Source: Flavobacterium aestivum
GTDB lineage: Bacteria > Bacteroidota > Bacteroidia > Flavobacteriales > Flavobacteriaceae
Length of the DNA: 64,000 nucleotides
Direction of reading: 5' to 3'
Assembly (NCBI RefSeq): GCF_026870175.2
Contig: NZ_CP113977.2
Location: 3,472,001-3,536,000 of the forward strand
The translations under genes were made by a program, and so were the position numbers. The notes beneath the pieces were generated by a model. That model saw nothing but the letters and a program-made list of their open reading frames with translations, had not been told where the DNA came from and made no database searches. Below, piece by piece: positions 62,444-64,000 of the stretch (position 1 is its first letter; each line of letters opens with the position of its first letter).

Positions 62444-62857
62444 TTATTTCTTATCAGTTAATTTTTCTAGATAAGCGTTTTTTTCTTTTTCCGCAGCTAG
62501 TAAGCGTTCGTAAAGTTTTTTATTTTCATCGTAAGCTTCTACTAACTTATCAAGTGGATTGAATGTACAATTAGTTGCAAAAATACTTCCAGTTGTAACA
62601 ACGTTGTCTTGAAAAGTATTAAAATAATTAATAACCCCATCTTCCGAAAAGTTTTTAATTGCTTCTACACTTACACCAAGAGCTTTTGCAACTTCTACCA
62701 GTTTTTCTTCCTCGATAGTTTCGCTATTCTCCATAACAGATATTGCCTGTTGATTTGTTCCTAAAGCCTGTGCTAAAGCTTCTTGCTTCATGTCTCGGAG
62801 TTCGCGAATACGGCTTATTTTTCGCCCTATATGGTTTGGTTTTGTTACTGTGCTCAT
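62444..62857 (-). CDS. XRE-family helix-turn-helix regulator
   Basis: A 137-residue regulator. The HTH_3 domain (about 9-65) is IGRKISRIRELRDMKQEALAQALGTNQQAISVMENSETIEEEKLVEVAKALGVSVEAIKNF. The C-terminal part (about 70-137) ends in a predicted coiled coil, LDKLVEAYDENKKLYERLLAAEKEKNAYLEKL, for dimerisation. Start is ATG 62857 (MSTVTKPN); the longer frame upstream encodes a hydrophobic, non-family stretch and crosses the promoter. The TATCTTTG box is 4 nt from the ATG, so the mRNA should be leaderless. Possible regulator of the neighbouring small genes, but no operator was identified. Confidence 0.87.
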   Translation of the reverse strand: MSTVTKPNHIGRKISRIRELRDMKQEALAQALGTNQQAISVMENSETIEEEKLVEVAKALGVSVEAIKNFSEDGVINYFNTFQDNVVTTGSIFATNCTFNPLDKLVEAYDENKKLYERLLAAEKEKNAYLEKLTDKK

Positions 62858-62861
62858 AGGC

Positions 62862-62869
62862 CAAAGATA
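62862..62869 (-). promoter_or_regulatory. -7 box touching the XRE start codon
   Basis: TATCTTTG on the minus strand, then GCCT and ATG at 62857. Confidence 0.5.
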
Positions 62870-62952
62870 TTTAAAATTCTGTAAAAAAAATCGGTTTTGG
62901 TAAAAAACTAGTATGCATTTGTAAGATACATTTTTCAATATTTTCAAGAATA

Positions 62953-63384
62953 TCAATCATAATATTCGTTACCTATTTCATCAATATATCCGCTTTTTCC
63001 ATTATCTAGGGTAAAACGTGCGAGATTAAACCGGTATTTTTCTAATACTTTGTATTTAATTTTAGTAATTCCAAAGTACCCAAAATGATGATCCTTTTCT
63101 AATTTAATAATGAAATTTTTAACACTAATATTATCGTAAAAAGTAATATTCCCATTTTTTAAAATTCCAAATAGATTATCTTTTTCAATAATAACAGTAT
63201 GCGGATAATATTTTATATCATCAAATATGAATGTGTTTTCATCATAAGTTAACGTTGTTTGACAATTTGGAAAATAAATTTCATTGACTTTATCAATACT
63301 AATTGAATCGATCGGTTTCGCTTTTATTGTGTCATTATGCAAACGAAATGGCAAGATTCTTTCCGTTACAACATACTTATTCAC
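62953..63384 (-). CDS. Second half of a split WG-repeat-like protein
   Basis: A 143-codon frame beginning at a GTG (63384) that overlaps the previous stop. Segments FGILKNGNITFYDN, FGYFGITKIKYKVLEKYRFNLARF and a final GKSGYIDEIGNEYYD are WG-repeat-like (G-x-I-D-x-x-G). It has no signal peptide or independent ATG. A -1 shift at the A_AAA_AAG heptamer joins it to the upstream frame, giving one exported protein of about 258 residues. I consider it the downstream half of that gene. Confidence 0.55.
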   Translation of the reverse strand: MNKYVVTERILPFRLHNDTIKAKPIDSISIDKVNEIYFPNCQTTLTYDENTFIFDDIKYYPHTVIIEKDNLFGILKNGNITFYDNISVKNFIIKLEKDHHFGYFGITKIKYKVLEKYRFNLARFTLDNGKSGYIDEIGNEYYD

Positions 63385-63725
63385 TTTTTTTCAATATTAT
63401 ATTCGTAAGTATTAACTGTTCCACATACTGACAATGCTAACCTTGTTTTTTTTAATTTCTTAAATCTGGTATCCAAAAATATCATTTGATTTTTATCATC
63501 AAGACATTGCAGAATTTGATTGCTTAAATTACCAATATATTTATAATTTTTAAGTTTTATTTTTCCGTTATCATTTATTAAAAAGTATTTATTAGATATT
63601 GTATCTCTATAAATGTTATATTCCTTATCATTTTTAGAATTAAAATAGCCTTCATTAGATAAGTTTTCTTGGCTAAAAACATTAAAGTGTATAATTATAA
63701 TTAATAGTAAATAGATTTTTTTCAT
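63381..63725 (-). CDS. First half of a split exported WG-repeat-like protein
   Basis: A 114-residue frame with signal peptide MKKIYLLLIIIIHFNVFSQ and a beta-rich mature part (YNIYRDTISNKYFLINDNGKIKLKNYKYIGN, CLDDKNQMIFLDTRFKKL). It ends GAA AAA AAG TGA; the GAA-AAA-AAG codons contain the slippery heptamer A_AAA_AAG. Reading one base back continues into the frame at 62953-63384 without loss of beta-strand character. Either a recent indel, programmed -1 frameshifting or an assembly error; without the shift the product is a short secreted protein. Confidence 0.55.
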   Translation of the reverse strand: MKKIYLLLIIIIHFNVFSQENLSNEGYFNSKNDKEYNIYRDTISNKYFLINDNGKIKLKNYKYIGNLSNQILQCLDDKNQMIFLDTRFKKLKKTRLALSVCGTVNTYEYNIEKK

Positions 63726-63746
63726 TTTGGTTATTCTAATTATTAT

Positions 63747-64000
63747 TTAGTTCACAATTTCTTCCGTTATTGTTTTTCCGGTTTTGGCATCTATACTAAA
63801 AAATTATAATTGGTCGTTTGTAGAGAGAGTCCATTTCATGATTTTTTTCTTCGATTTACCTGTAGTACCGTCTATATAGTAATACAAATCACCTTTGTTG
63901 TGTTTGTAATATTTATCCTGAAGATTGTTTTCATAGACACTACCATCTTCTTTTCGGGCAATAGGTCTTACAATCCATAAAGGCGTATCATTAGGACGGT
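63747..64000 (-). pseudogene. C-terminal part of a gene interrupted by in-frame TAA (runs off right edge)
   Basis: The frame entering from the right edge reads ...DGTTGKSKKKIMKWTLSTNDQL, then TAA at 63804-63806, then in the same frame FFSIDAKTGKTITEEIVN and a second TAA at 63747-63749. The segment after the first stop has strong coding character and echoes the one before it (YYYIDGTTGKSKKK versus YFFSIDAKTGKTIT), with the PepSY-like (I/V)DA-x-TGK pattern. A single base change from Tyr TAT/TAC to TAA explains it. If the first TAA is the true end, the gene is simply shorter (63804-64000). Confidence 0.55.

Overview
The window looks like a chromosomal segment of a Flavobacterium or close relative (Bacteroidota). 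The evidence is the low GC content, the Bacteroidota -7 promoter box TAnnTTTG in front of many genes, a T9SS C-terminal sorting domain, a menaquinone (Men) pathway, a fused CcsB/CcsA cytochrome c maturation protein, and many lineage-typical families (DUF3943, DUF4382, DUF6600, DUF2853, DUF6428, TPR and bacterial PH proteins). I see no rRNA, tRNA, CRISPR array, insertion sequence or prophage.

Layout. 1-15107: edge of a secreted protein, class V aminotransferase, phosphoglucosamine mutase, ACP phosphodiesterase-like protein, gamma-glutamyltransferase, AlkD-like glycosylase, trypsin-like protease, ClC chloride protein, UvrA and a LOG-family protein. 15394-25074: a catalytically dead M1-like protein with a barrel-like C-terminus, a fused branched-chain E1 dehydrogenase, an M23 protein, a DUF6600 protein with a Gln/Pro repeat tail, a DUF4382 lipoprotein, and a coupled NTF2-like/DinB pair. 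25071-39387: menaquinone genes menC, menA, menB and menD on the minus strand, interleaved with TPR, metallo-hydrolase, PH-domain, CvfB and DUF2853 genes; a plus-strand block (lipoprotein, DUF3943, C1 protease) and two possible small RNAs sit in the middle. 39536-45278: acetyltransferase, Dus, DsbD, TilS, glutathione peroxidase. 45420-53419: a probable structured RNA, a 1150-residue fibre/adhesin-like repeat protein, a T9SS protein and CcsBA. 53626-55089: arsR/DUF6428/arsC without an efflux pump. 55271-58648: the compact run DUF2520-kdsC-UbiA-maf-mscS. 58969-64000: small secreted proteins, then a minus-strand accessory strip of small membrane proteins, an XRE regulator and broken genes.

How the genes work together. 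MenD, MenC, MenB and MenA cover four steps of menaquinone synthesis; menF and menE are not in the window. DsbD and CcsBA belong to thiol handling and cytochrome c maturation in the envelope, consistent with a respiratory lifestyle. ArsR, DUF6428 and ArsC form an arsenic/thiol-sensing unit.

The most unusual part is the right end. Two small membrane-protein genes are each preceded by a conserved GTACAAC-containing flank and followed by a ~105-bp imperfect inverted-repeat element, so they look like mobile-cassette units. Next to them one reading frame is split exactly at an A_AAA_AAG slippery heptamer, and the gene at the right edge is interrupted by an in-frame TAA. The strongest unannotated RNA candidate is at 45420-45565 (two-box promoter, nested hairpin, strong terminator).
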